Shown: one piece after another, positions 27,378 through 33,895 of the stretch | How the letters are laid out: each line of letters starts with the position of its first letter | How positions within the stretch are numbered: position 1 is the first letter of the stretch | Assembly: GCA_002898075.1 (NCBI GenBank) | Contig: BDSV01000204.1 | Location: forward strand, 1 to 33,895 | Length of the DNA: 33,895 nt | Direction: 5' to 3' | Origin: a bacterium BMS3Abin03 | GTDB taxonomy: Bacteria > Bacteroidota > Ignavibacteria > Ignavibacteriales > Ignavibacteriaceae | Made by a program: the position numbers and the translations under genes | The notes under the pieces: generated by a model | The model's database searches: none | What the model was told of the DNA's origin: nothing | What the model saw: the letters and a program-made list of their open reading frames with translations, nothing else

Positions 27378-30080
27378 ATGAAAAAACTTGTACTAATTAT
27401 TTTTGCCGCATTACTGTTTTTTAATTTCAGTTTTGCACAAACTTACAAACAGGTTAAAATCTATATTCAGTCACAGGCAGATATACAAGCTCTTTACTCT
27501 GCCGGCTTCGATTTTGACCATCCTTATCATACAAAAGACAATGCAATAATCGTTTTTCTCGACGAAGATGATTACAACCGTCTTACTTCTATGAATTACA
27601 ATTATGAAGTGCTGATTGAGGATTGGCAGCAATATTACAATAATCTTCCTCAGCTCACCGACTCAGAGAAACAGCAAATGCTAAATGAATCACGAAAGAA
27701 TTTCAATATAACAGGATTCGAATTCGGCTCGATGGGTGGATTTTATACCCTGGCAGAATTAACTGCCGAGCTGGATTCTATGCAGCAATTATACCCAAAT
27801 TTAATCACAACAAAATTTCCGATAGGTTATTCAATTGAGAACAGACCCATCTATATGGTAAAAATATCCGATAACCCAACTATAGACGAAGACGAACCGG
27901 AAATTCTGTACACCGCACTGCATCATGCGCGGGAGCCGGAAGGAATGATGCAAATGTTTTACTATATGAATTATCTGTTAGAAAATTACGGCACCGATCC
28001 CGAAGTAACTTATCTGATTAATAACAGGGAGATATATTTTATCCCCGTTGTTAATCCCGACGGCTACGAGTTCAATCACCAGACAGACCCTAACGGCGGT
28101 GGTATGTGGCGGAAGAACAGAAGGAATAACGGCGGCGGCAGTTTCGGTGTCGATCTTAACAGGAATTACGGTCCTTATACATATTGGAATGCCCCGAACG
28201 GCGGTTCGAGCACCGATCCTTGGAGTGAAGTCTATAGAGGAACGGCACCATTTTCCGAACCGGAAACTGCTAACATAAGAGATTTTCTTGCATCGAGACA
28301 TTTAAAAAATGCGCTTAACTATCACACATACAGCAATCTTTTAATATATCCTTACGGTGCGCTTGAACATGAAACACCCGACTCGCTTATATTCAGAGCA
28401 TTTGCCGGCGATATGACACAATACAACGGTTATGTTTATGGTACCGATCAGCAGACAGTCGGCTATTCAACCCGGGGTAACAGTGACGATTACTTTTACG
28501 ACGGAGATACTGTTGCAAACGGTGGAAAAATATTTACAATGACGCCGGAAGTCGGTTCCTTTGCCGATGGTTTCTGGCCTCCACAAAGCAGAATAATTCC
28601 TCTGGCTGAGGAAAACATTTTCCCGAACATCTACTATGCTTGGGTTGCCGGCGCCTATGTGGGTTTAGATAATACAAATTACAGCCAGCCGTATTTTAAT
28701 CCCGGCGATGTTGTTGAACTGATGCCATCGTTCAGAAATAAAGGATTGTCCGACGGGACAAATATAAATGTTCAGCTTAATTCGCTCAGTTCTTATGCAA
28801 CAATTAACAACGGTTCTGAAACGTTTGGTTTAATTCCGTCAAGGGAAACTGTTACGGTTTCATCTCCGTTTTCATTCACCTTATCGGCAGGTACACCTGT
28901 GGAAGAGGAAATCCAGTTGGAATTCGTAACAAGTTTCGATGGAACAATTATGAATAAAGATACGGTCAGCTTTATTGTCGGTACACCAGAATTTATATTT
29001 GCAGATACGACAAACGATCCGTCTATTCTCTGGACAATAACCGCCACACCGTCTTATCCAAAATGGGAGGCTACATACAGTACCTACTATTCTTCTCCCA
29101 CGAGCTTTACAGACAGCAAGAACGGTAACTATGTAAGTGACGCAACTGTAACAATGACTTTAACCAATTCGCTCGATCTTTCCGGTTATCAGAATCCGAG
29201 ACTAACTTACTGGACTAAATGGGATATCGAAAGCAACTGGGATTATGGGCAGGTGGAAGTTTCAATTAATAACGGAGCTACATGGACACCACTCCAGGGT
29301 GAATATACAGAACCCGGAACAGGCAGCTTCCAGCCACCCGGTGAGCCGGTTTATGACGGCACCCAAACATCCTGGGTGAGAGAAGAAATCAGTCTGACTA
29401 ATTATAACAGCAGCCAGGTAAAAATAAGATTCCAGCTTAGAACCGACGGTTCGGTTACCAGGGATGGCTGGTATGTTGATAATATTGGGGTAATTGTTTA
29501 TACGATTGTCCCTGTTGAGTTAACTTCATTCGCTGCAAAAGCCGGTGAGAACAACGTTACTCTGAACTGGTCAACTGCAACAGAACTTAATAATTCGGGA
29601 TTCGAAGTTCTTCGCTCTACGGAAAACAATAAATGGAACACTATTGGATTTGTTGAAGGAAACGGTACTTCAACCGAACCGAAACAATATTCTTTTATCG
29701 ATAAAAACCCGGTAGTTGGGAAAAGTTACTACAAGTTAAAACAAATAGATTACGATGGTTCATTCAAAATCTACAATGAAATTATGGTTGATTACAGCGG
29801 TGTAACCGATTACGTACTTGAACAGAATTACCCGAACCCGTTTAATCCATCAACAACGATTAAATATTCAATTCCGGTTGCGGGAAACGTTAGTCTTAAA
29901 ATCTATAACCTGCTTGGCTCAGAAGTAGCAACACTCGTTAATAAAAATCAAGAGGCAGGAAGACATTCGGTTCCCTTTTCCGCAGAAGAGCTGGGAAAGA
30001 ATATCGGGTCGGGTGTTTACCTTTACACTCTGAAATCCGGCAGCTTTGTGCAAACGAGGAAGATGTTGTTCATTAAATGA
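27378..30080 (+). CDS. Secreted M14 zinc carboxypeptidase with T9SS sorting domain
   Basis: 900 residues. Signal peptide (cleavage near 'FNFSFAQ', residue 21), a pro-region to about 120, then the M14 domain. Zinc ligands are H183 and E186 ('LHHAREPEG') and H316 ('LNYHTYSN'); substrate-binding 'VDLNRNYG' (258-265) and catalytic E391 ('MTPEVGSF') are present. So it is predicted active, trimming C-terminal residues of peptides outside the cell. Residues ~430-720 form beta-sandwich domains, one ending 'DGWYVDNIGVI'. A fibronectin-like 'LTSFAAKAGENNVTLNWST' segment follows, then the type IX sorting domain ('NYPNPFNPSTTIKYSI', 'VYLYTLKSGSFVQ'). ATG 27378 has GGAAAG about 9 nt upstream. Confidence 0.92.
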   Translation: MKKLVLIIFAALLFFNFSFAQTYKQVKIYIQSQADIQALYSAGFDFDHPYHTKDNAIIVFLDEDDYNRLTSMNYNYEVLIEDWQQYYNNLPQLTDSEKQQMLNESRKNFNITGFEFGSMGGFYTLAELTAELDSMQQLYPNLITTKFPIGYSIENRPIYMVKISDNPTIDEDEPEILYTALHHAREPEGMMQMFYYMNYLLENYGTDPEVTYLINNREIYFIPVVNPDGYEFNHQTDPNGGGMWRKNRRNNGGGSFGVDLNRNYGPYTYWNAPNGGSSTDPWSEVYRGTAPFSEPETANIRDFLASRHLKNALNYHTYSNLLIYPYGALEHETPDSLIFRAFAGDMTQYNGYVYGTDQQTVGYSTRGNSDDYFYDGDTVANGGKIFTMTPEVGSFADGFWPPQSRIIPLAEENIFPNIYYAWVAGAYVGLDNTNYSQPYFNPGDVVELMPSFRNKGLSDGTNINVQLNSLSSYATINNGSETFGLIPSRETVTVSSPFSFTLSAGTPVEEEIQLEFVTSFDGTIMNKDTVSFIVGTPEFIFADTTNDPSILWTITATPSYPKWEATYSTYYSSPTSFTDSKNGNYVSDATVTMTLTNSLDLSGYQNPRLTYWTKWDIESNWDYGQVEVSINNGATWTPLQGEYTEPGTGSFQPPGEPVYDGTQTSWVREEISLTNYNSSQVKIRFQLRTDGSVTRDGWYVDNIGVIVYTIVPVELTSFAAKAGENNVTLNWSTATELNNSGFEVLRSTENNKWNTIGFVEGNGTSTEPKQYSFIDKNPVVGKSYYKLKQIDYDGSFKIYNEIMVDYSGVTDYVLEQNYPNPFNPSTTIKYSIPVAGNVSLKIYNLLGSEVATLVNKNQEAGRHSVPFSAEELGKNIGSGVYLYTLKSGSFVQTRKMLFIK

Positions 30081-30175
30081 TCGAATCATTTAATGAATAA
30101 TCCCGGCCTTATCGGGAATTTTACTCAAGTAATCCCAATGTAATTACCGAGGACTTAGACTACTTGCTGGTATTC

Positions 30176-30304
30176 TGTGGCTGTATCAAAAGCACTAATT
30201 ACGGAATTGTCGTTCCCACGTAAGTGGGGATCTCTTACATATTCTAATATTTAGATTTCCGTTTTCACGGAAATGACAATTAAATTGTGCTTTGGAGACA
30301 GCAC
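30176..30304. mobile_element. 129-bp MITE-like element, sister of 17263-17394
   Basis: Ends TGTGGCTGTATCAAAAGCAC and GTGCTTTGGAGACAGCAC are imperfect inverted repeats. The interior dyad GTCGTTCCCACG..GGGGATCT / AGATTTCCG..GGAAATGAC is laid out as in the copy at 17263. No coding capacity. It fills part of the 390-bp gap 30081-30470 between convergent genes; the rest is AT-rich without clear features. Confidence 0.55.
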
Positions 30305-30470
30305 CTTCTTTTTTTTTGAGATTGTTTGTTTAATGTTCTACAACCACCGGGAACTTTCCAGCTACTAATTCAATGGATTAATACAAAAAAATTAGTGGGA
30401 ATTAGTGAAATCTGTGGCAAATAAAAACAGGCAACAGATTTGAACCTGCTAAAAAGTTTTTAGCAGTAAA

Positions 30471-31142
30471 TTAATACGAACTGTTTTTTAAGACTGTTTG
30501 CAACTCCCTTAAATTATCAATCAGGAAATCAGGTGAATTCTCTTTCAAACTTTCTTTTGTTCTGTAGCCGTAAGTAACACCGCAGGTAACCGCACCGGCG
30601 TTTTTCCCGCAATTTATATCGAGTTCGGTATCGCCAACTATCACTGTGTCTTTTGCATCAATACCGATCTGGTTACAAATGAACAGAAGCGGTTCGGCTG
30701 AGGGTTTGTGGGCAATCCCATCTCTTCTTCCCATGATAAAATTAAAATAGTTATCGAGTTTGAAATGTTTAATAATTTTCTCCGCCTGATCCTGTCCTTT
30801 CGTCGTTAGAAGTGAAACTTTTATGTCTCTGCCGTTATTTATAAAACTCAATGCATCCACAACACCCGGATAAAGAACCGAATCATCAATAAAATCGAAA
30901 TAATAATTTTTATAAATTCCTATAAATTCTTCGAACTCTTTCAATTCTATATTCATATTTTTGAACATATCAATGAAGTGCATACCGATCATGCTGTTAA
31001 ATTCTTTCTCGGGAACTGGATCATTTACTCCGACCTCCCTTAAAGCTTTAACTGTTGTTTTATAAATAGTAATCCTCGACTCTATCAGTGTACCGTCAAG
31101 ATCGAAACAAACATGTTTTATATTAGCATTCGTACTGTTCAT
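30471..31142 (-). CDS. HAD-superfamily hydrolase (phosphoglycolate phosphatase-like)
   Basis: 223 residues. HAD motif I 'FDLDGTL' with nucleophile D14 and acid D16, motif II 'LLTTKG' (T113/T114), motif III K146 ('AHKPSAEP') and motif IV 'VGDTELDI' (D171, D175) are all present. A helical cap lies between residues 20 and 95 (C1 type), as in Gph/PgmB/pyrophosphatase relatives. It hydrolyses a small phosphate ester; the substrate is not decidable. Cytoplasmic. Start ATG 31142 with AAGGAAA about 10 nt upstream. A perfect 21-bp palindrome 60 bp before the start may control it. Confidence 0.88.
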   Translation of the reverse strand: MNSTNANIKHVCFDLDGTLIESRITIYKTTVKALREVGVNDPVPEKEFNSMIGMHFIDMFKNMNIELKEFEEFIGIYKNYYFDFIDDSVLYPGVVDALSFINNGRDIKVSLLTTKGQDQAEKIIKHFKLDNYFNFIMGRRDGIAHKPSAEPLLFICNQIGIDAKDTVIVGDTELDINCGKNAGAVTCGVTYGYRTKESLKENSPDFLIDNLRELQTVLKNSSY

Positions 31143-31202
31143 TATTCCATTTCCTTAACTTTTTCTGCTTTCATTTCAAATTTAGCAGTAATAAAAGATA
31201 AA

Positions 31203-31223
31203 ATATTTGACAGTGTCAAATAT
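31203..31223. promoter_or_regulatory. Perfect 21-bp palindrome, candidate operator
   Basis: Half-site ATATTTGACA, central G, then TGTCAAATAT: 10+1+10 with no mismatch. On the minus strand it contains TTGACA followed about 15-17 bp later by an AT-rich -10-like stretch, so a repressor here would cover the -35 of the HAD gene promoter. The 376-bp gap 31143-31518 has no gene. It also carries a hairpin ATTCTCC-GAAA-GGAGAAT at 31291-31308. The regulator is not in the window. Confidence 0.5.
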
Positions 31224-31290
31224 AAAAAAATTAACGGGGCACTTGATTTTATATTAATAAAAAGTGCATATTGAAGTATTAAGTTTAAAT

Positions 31291-31308
31291 ATTCTCCGAA
31301 AGGAGAAT
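31291..31308. repeat. GAAA-tetraloop hairpin in the 31143-31518 gap
   Basis: A perfect 7-bp stem ATTCTCC/GGAGAAT is closed by GAAA. It is followed by CCCTGTGTTTTGTCGTTCCGG, which resembles degraded GTCATTCC-type dispersed repeats (compare 17263 and 30176). It is probably repeat debris rather than a regulator. Confidence 0.35.
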
Positions 31309-31518
31309 CCCTGTGTTTTGTCGTTCCGGAGGCTACTGAACATCATTCTCGCATTGTAAACAGGAAATATCGGTAATTTTGAATTGAATAAATCAAGTTT
31401 CCTTAAAAACCTTGAATCTCAGATCAAAAAGAAAGTTTTTTAATTAAACTCTAATCTGGTACAATATTTCTTATAAATTATTAAACCATCAAACCAACAA
31501 CAAAAAGGAGTCCTATTT

Positions 31519-31938
31519 ATGAAAAAAATGCATTTGTTTTTTGCATTCGCTTTATTCATTTCGCTGTTCGCAATGAATTCTGTAATTTTTGCACAGAACG
31601 AACCGGTTCTTTATTTCTGTGAAAAATACGGTAGAAACGGTGAAGTTGGAGTAAGCGACAGATTTACAACCGGCTATCTTACTGTAGTAATTAAGAACGA
31701 TTATGCTTTAGATTTAGATGACGTAGCAATTCAGTATGATAAATATAACCGTCGTACCGGTGACTTCGAATATTATAAGAAATTTGATTTCACCGTAGAA
31801 CCCGATATGAAGTATATCTACTTCGAAAGAAATGACGAGAGTGATATGGAATTTGAAGAACCCGGTTTTTACAGAGTGTTCTTGTTAGATGATAGAGATA
31901 ACACTGTAGCCAGCGCTCTTGTTGAAATCATCCGTTAA
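31519..31938 (+). CDS. Small secreted protein of unknown function
   Basis: 139 residues with a clear Sec signal peptide (cut near 'NSVIFAQ', residue 26). The mature ~113 residues are very acidic with a beta-rich pattern: 'GYLTVVIKNDYALDLDDVAI', 'FEYYKKFDFTVEPDMKYIYF' and 'EEPGFYRVFLLDDRDNTVAS', suggesting one immunoglobulin-like sandwich. Start ATG 31519 with AGGAG about 10 nt upstream; a textbook terminator follows at 31968. It is a monocistronic unit and, given the strong signals, probably well expressed. No family recognised. Confidence 0.8.
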   Translation: MKKMHLFFAFALFISLFAMNSVIFAQNEPVLYFCEKYGRNGEVGVSDRFTTGYLTVVIKNDYALDLDDVAIQYDKYNRRTGDFEYYKKFDFTVEPDMKYIYFERNDESDMEFEEPGFYRVFLLDDRDNTVASALVEIIR

Positions 31939-31967
31939 GCAGGGAACATATAATATAGTTTATTCAT

Positions 31968-31996
31968 GAGCGGCTTAATATGCCGCTCTTTTTTTT
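31968..31996 (+). terminator. Rho-independent terminator
   Basis: Stem GAGCGGC (31968-31974) with GCCGCTC (31982-31988), 7-nt loop, followed directly by eight T. It lies 30 bp after the stop of the small secreted protein gene. Confidence 0.9.
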
Positions 31997-32115
31997 GTTC
32001 AGAACAGATTACATTATATAACTAATTATTCTGATTACTAAATTTGTACCCTGATGATTTATAACAGGATTAAAGATGGCAGCATAAAAGCGTATTTTAA
32101 TTCACGCTTATTACT

Positions 32116-32315
32116 CCGGCAATAAAAAAGGTTGCATTCAATCTATTTGTAATTTGGTTTTCGGATTTTGATTTTTTAATGAACTCACTCTAATCTCTCC
32201 CCGCAAATGACGGGACAGGCTTAAAAAGAGAGAAGAATTTGGTAAAATCCGAAAACCAAATATGAATTATATTATAACTTCTCCACAAATTAAATGCACA
32301 GTAAATAATTGCCGG
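32116..32315. repeat. Palindromic MITE-like element, copy C, with 21-bp insertion
   Basis: Both ends (CCGGCAAT, ATTGCCGG) and inner arms are intact. It is 200 bp instead of 179. The extra 21 bases begin CCCGCAAATGACGGG (itself a short hairpin) and sit in the apical loop between CTAATCTCTC and TTAAAAAGAGAG. It lies in the gap 31997-32501 ahead of the aldolase fragment. Confidence 0.8.
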
Positions 32316-32501
32316 GTTAATATAATAAAAGTACATTCGGGACGAAGGTAAGCGATAAATATCTTCAATTACACAGATTCTGTATGTGTTTAAATAATTT
32401 TGTCTCCAGACCGATATAAATTGAATTCGTACAGAGTAAGACTTATTTTTGGTTTACAAATTAATTTAAATTAGCCGATCAATTATTTAAAGGGTACAAC
32501 A

Positions 32502-32687
32502 ATGTTAGATAAAATTAAAGAGCTATTGGGAGATGAAGCTGATTCTCTCCTGAGTTATAAAGCAAAATTTCCCAAAGAGCAGTTAACTTTGCCGGGACCG
32601 GATTTTGTTAACCGGGTGCTTCTTCAATCTGATAGAAGTGTTAATGTTTTAAAAAATCTCAGCTGGCTTACAAACAACGGGAATTGA
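32502..32687 (+). pseudogene. Truncated class I fructose-bisphosphate aldolase, N-terminal 60 residues only
   Basis: 61 codons from ATG 32502 with AAAGGG 7 nt upstream. 'MLDKIKELLGDEADSLLSYK', 'LTLPGPDFVNRVLLQSDRS' and 'VNVLKNLSWLTNNG' match the start of bacterial class I (DhnA-type) aldolases, which continue '..NHGRLAGTGYLSILPVDQG'. Here the match ends at N58-N59-G60 and a TGA follows. No catalytic lysine or barrel remains. From the next bases the opposite strand encodes the end of an integrase remnant, so the truncation point is a rearrangement junction. The start signals look intact, so a short peptide may still be made. Confidence 0.75.
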
Positions 32688-32688
32688 C

Positions 32689-32976
32689 CACCTCCCATTC
32701 GCTTTTATGTATGGGCCAAAATCACCAATCGGATTGCCGAGAATGTGTTTATATAAAAAAAACAATTGAATTGAACGCAACACTTTGGGTTGAAGGAGAA
32801 TAATTTTTTTGCAGAACTAAATAGTCAAGGAATTTTTGAATATGTTCTTCACTCAACTGGTTTGGATGTTTTTTACCGTTGTAAACAATAAACTTTTTAA
32901 TCCATAAAACGTAAACTTCTTCAGTCTTGCTACTGCAATTCCTCTTCCTGATTTCCTGTTGGACAATTTTATTATA
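32689..32976 (-). pseudogene. Frameshifted N-terminal remnant of an integron-type tyrosine integrase
   Basis: Minus-strand reading gives 'YNKIVQQEIRKRNCSSKTEE', 'VYVLWIKKFIVYNGKKHPNQ', 'LSEEHIQKFLDYLVLQKNYS' and 'PSTQSVAFNSIVF'. This is the SAM-like core-binding domain of integron integrases (HYS.RTE..YV.WIKRFI.FH.KRHP...G..E...FL..LAV....ASTQNQALNALLFLY). A T7-to-T8 change (A8 at 32755-32762 on the plus strand) shifts the frame; correcting it restores 'LYKHILGNPIGDFGPYIKAN'. The catalytic domain (R..H.R..Y) is absent: the gene is cut off at the aldolase junction. No start codon is recognisable at its 5' end. Confidence 0.7.
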
Positions 32977-33339
32977 AAATAAGAAATAATTTACTACTAC
33001 TTCGGTTGTAAATTGTGAAATGCTTCATCATACTGTTAATACAAAATATATAATTTCGAACCACCAGCCATTTAACACTTGCCACTTTATTTGCAATTTT
33101 GTTAAACCAGGGGCAGGATAAAGTTTCTCATATTTATTGCAATTGCACACAATTTATCTTAATTTATAATTGTAAAGATATAAATCCCTTTCTGAACGAC
33201 TACAATTCTAGCTTGGGAATGTCCTGATATATGGTGATAAGGATTAGCTGGAGATAAATTTCAAAAAGTAAAGTAATGAAGCAATTATGAGAAAACAACC
33301 ACGAATAAAATTTTGAGGTTTACCAAAGCATAATTTAAG

Positions 33340-33376
33340 TAACATCTCGTTCGGCTTAGTTTTGGTCGTTATATGC
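33340..33376 (+). other. attC/attI-like recombination-site sequence
   Basis: TAACATCTCGTTC (33340-33352) followed by GGCTTAGTTTTGGTC and GTTATATGC (33368-33376) resembles a shortened cassette site: R''-like TAAC, L-like TCGTTC, L'-like GGCTTA, and a GTTA core. It lies between the integrase remnant (reading away) and the ORF at 33421, where an integron has its attI or first attC. At 37 bp it is shorter than usual attC sites and the arms do not pair well, so this is tentative. The rest of the gap 32977-33420 shows no gene. Confidence 0.35.
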
Positions 33377-33420
33377 AAGTTATTTTCTACAGTATCTCAA
33401 TAATTAAAAGGAAAAATCTT

Positions 33421-33895
33421 ATGAATTCATTTATTTCATTTGCGAAAATATTTTATAAGGTTATGAAAAAACCTGTTTTAATATTTTTAATGGTGTTATT
33501 TGGTATTTATGGAGGTGGTTGTGGCCCAGCTGCTCCATTATTTAATATTGTTCCAAATGAAGAAAATATTGAGGTTCGTTTTAATGAACATTCTTTGCCA
33601 GATGGAAAAACTATTAACGAATCAGAATTTATACTTCCACTAGTTGCTGGCGGTGATACGATAGAGGAAGTTGATTACGATGATTCTATCGGTGCTTTAT
33701 TAGTTAAATATACCGTGGGAGAAGAAAAGAAATTTTTATTATTTGATACAGATAATGATAAGATTTTATGGACAGCTAATAGTAATATGTCTTTCACTTT
33801 GTTAAGAAATAATGATTTAATACTTAATGGTAAAACATTGTATGATGCAACCACCGGAAATTTCATTCGTGAAGCTGAAGGGTATCTTTTTCTTG
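33421..33895 (+). CDS. Lipoprotein, 3' end outside window; possible first integron cassette
   Basis: The frame is open from ATG 33421 to the window end (158 codons). AAAAGGAAA lies about 8 nt upstream. The N-terminus has a hydrophobic stretch 'PVLIFLMVLFGIYGGGC', with Cys34 as probable lipidation site; an internal ATG (codon 15) would give a more typical signal peptide. The mature part has 'KKFLLFDTDNDKILWTANSN', 'MSFTLLRNNDLILNGKTLYD' and 'ATTGNFIRE', which resemble blades of a PQQ/WD-like propeller. Its position next to the attC-like sequence suggests cassette origin, which is inference. Base composition looks more AT-rich than the core genes. Confidence 0.65.
   Translation, partial: MNSFISFAKIFYKVMKKPVLIFLMVLFGIYGGGCGPAAPLFNIVPNEENIEVRFNEHSLPDGKTINESEFILPLVAGGDTIEEVDYDDSIGALLVKYTVGEEKKFLLFDTDNDKILWTANSNMSFTLLRNNDLILNGKTLYDATTGNFIREAEGYLFL

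Noticed and set aside
33200..33376. A full-length attC with paired R and L boxes
   Set aside because: Only the right-hand part resembles attC. I could not find a left half that pairs with GTTATATGC, so only a tentative short site is reported.

Overview
The window looks like a chromosomal segment from an AT-rich member of the Bacteroidota/Chlorobi group, most likely an Ignavibacteria-type organism. Two large secreted proteins end in the type IX secretion (Por) sorting domain with an 'NYPNPFNP' entry motif. There are many lipoproteins, and several genes lack a clear Shine-Dalgarno. The lineage is inferred from protein features only. I saw no rRNA, tRNA or CRISPR array.

Layout. 1-3.1 kb: end of a lipoprotein gene, hemW, and an acidic amino-acid symporter (gltP type). 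3.1-4.3 kb: a decayed nitroreductase remnant, a small membrane protein and a bacterial PH-domain protein. 4.7-10.7 kb: a lipoprotein, a cytoplasmic TPR protein, a T9SS-exported BNR-repeat protein, a DUF4097 lipoprotein and thioredoxin. 11.3-15.4 kb: an AmiC-type amidase, an isoprenylcysteine-methyltransferase-like membrane protein, a Trm112-like protein and an M24 aminopeptidase. 15.6-25.9 kb: a tandemly duplicated two-gene module, gdhA1 - receiver/PEP-synthase-like 1 - gdhA2 - receiver/PEP-synthase-like 2. 26-32 kb: small secreted proteins, an M14 carboxypeptidase with a T9SS tail and a HAD phosphatase. 32.5-33.9 kb: an N-terminal fragment of a class I fructose-bisphosphate aldolase butts onto a frameshifted integron-type integrase remnant. 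An attC-like sequence and a lipoprotein gene that runs off the window follow.

How the genes fit together. Exported peptidase, M24 peptidase, glutamate/aspartate symporter and two glutamate dehydrogenases suggest peptide and amino-acid use. The two GDHs differ at the residues that set cofactor preference: copy 1 looks NAD-type and copy 2 NADP-type. Each is followed by a ~1000-residue protein that joins a degenerate receiver, a receiver with all acceptor residues, a PPDK/PEP-synthase ATP-binding domain, and a C-terminal domain that lacks the phosphohistidine motif. This doubled pairing is my main candidate for an undescribed system. The second is the apparent fossil integron boundary at the right edge.

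The intergenic DNA is rich in mobile-like repeats. There are three copies of a ~179-bp non-coding palindromic element (one with a 21-bp insertion) and three ~120-130-bp elements with 'GNCTGT-N-T-N-AAAA' type ends. There are also two hairpins of identical 9-bp-stem, 2-nt-loop design. Several gene fossils (nitroreductase, VOC protein, aldolase, integrase) show active decay.
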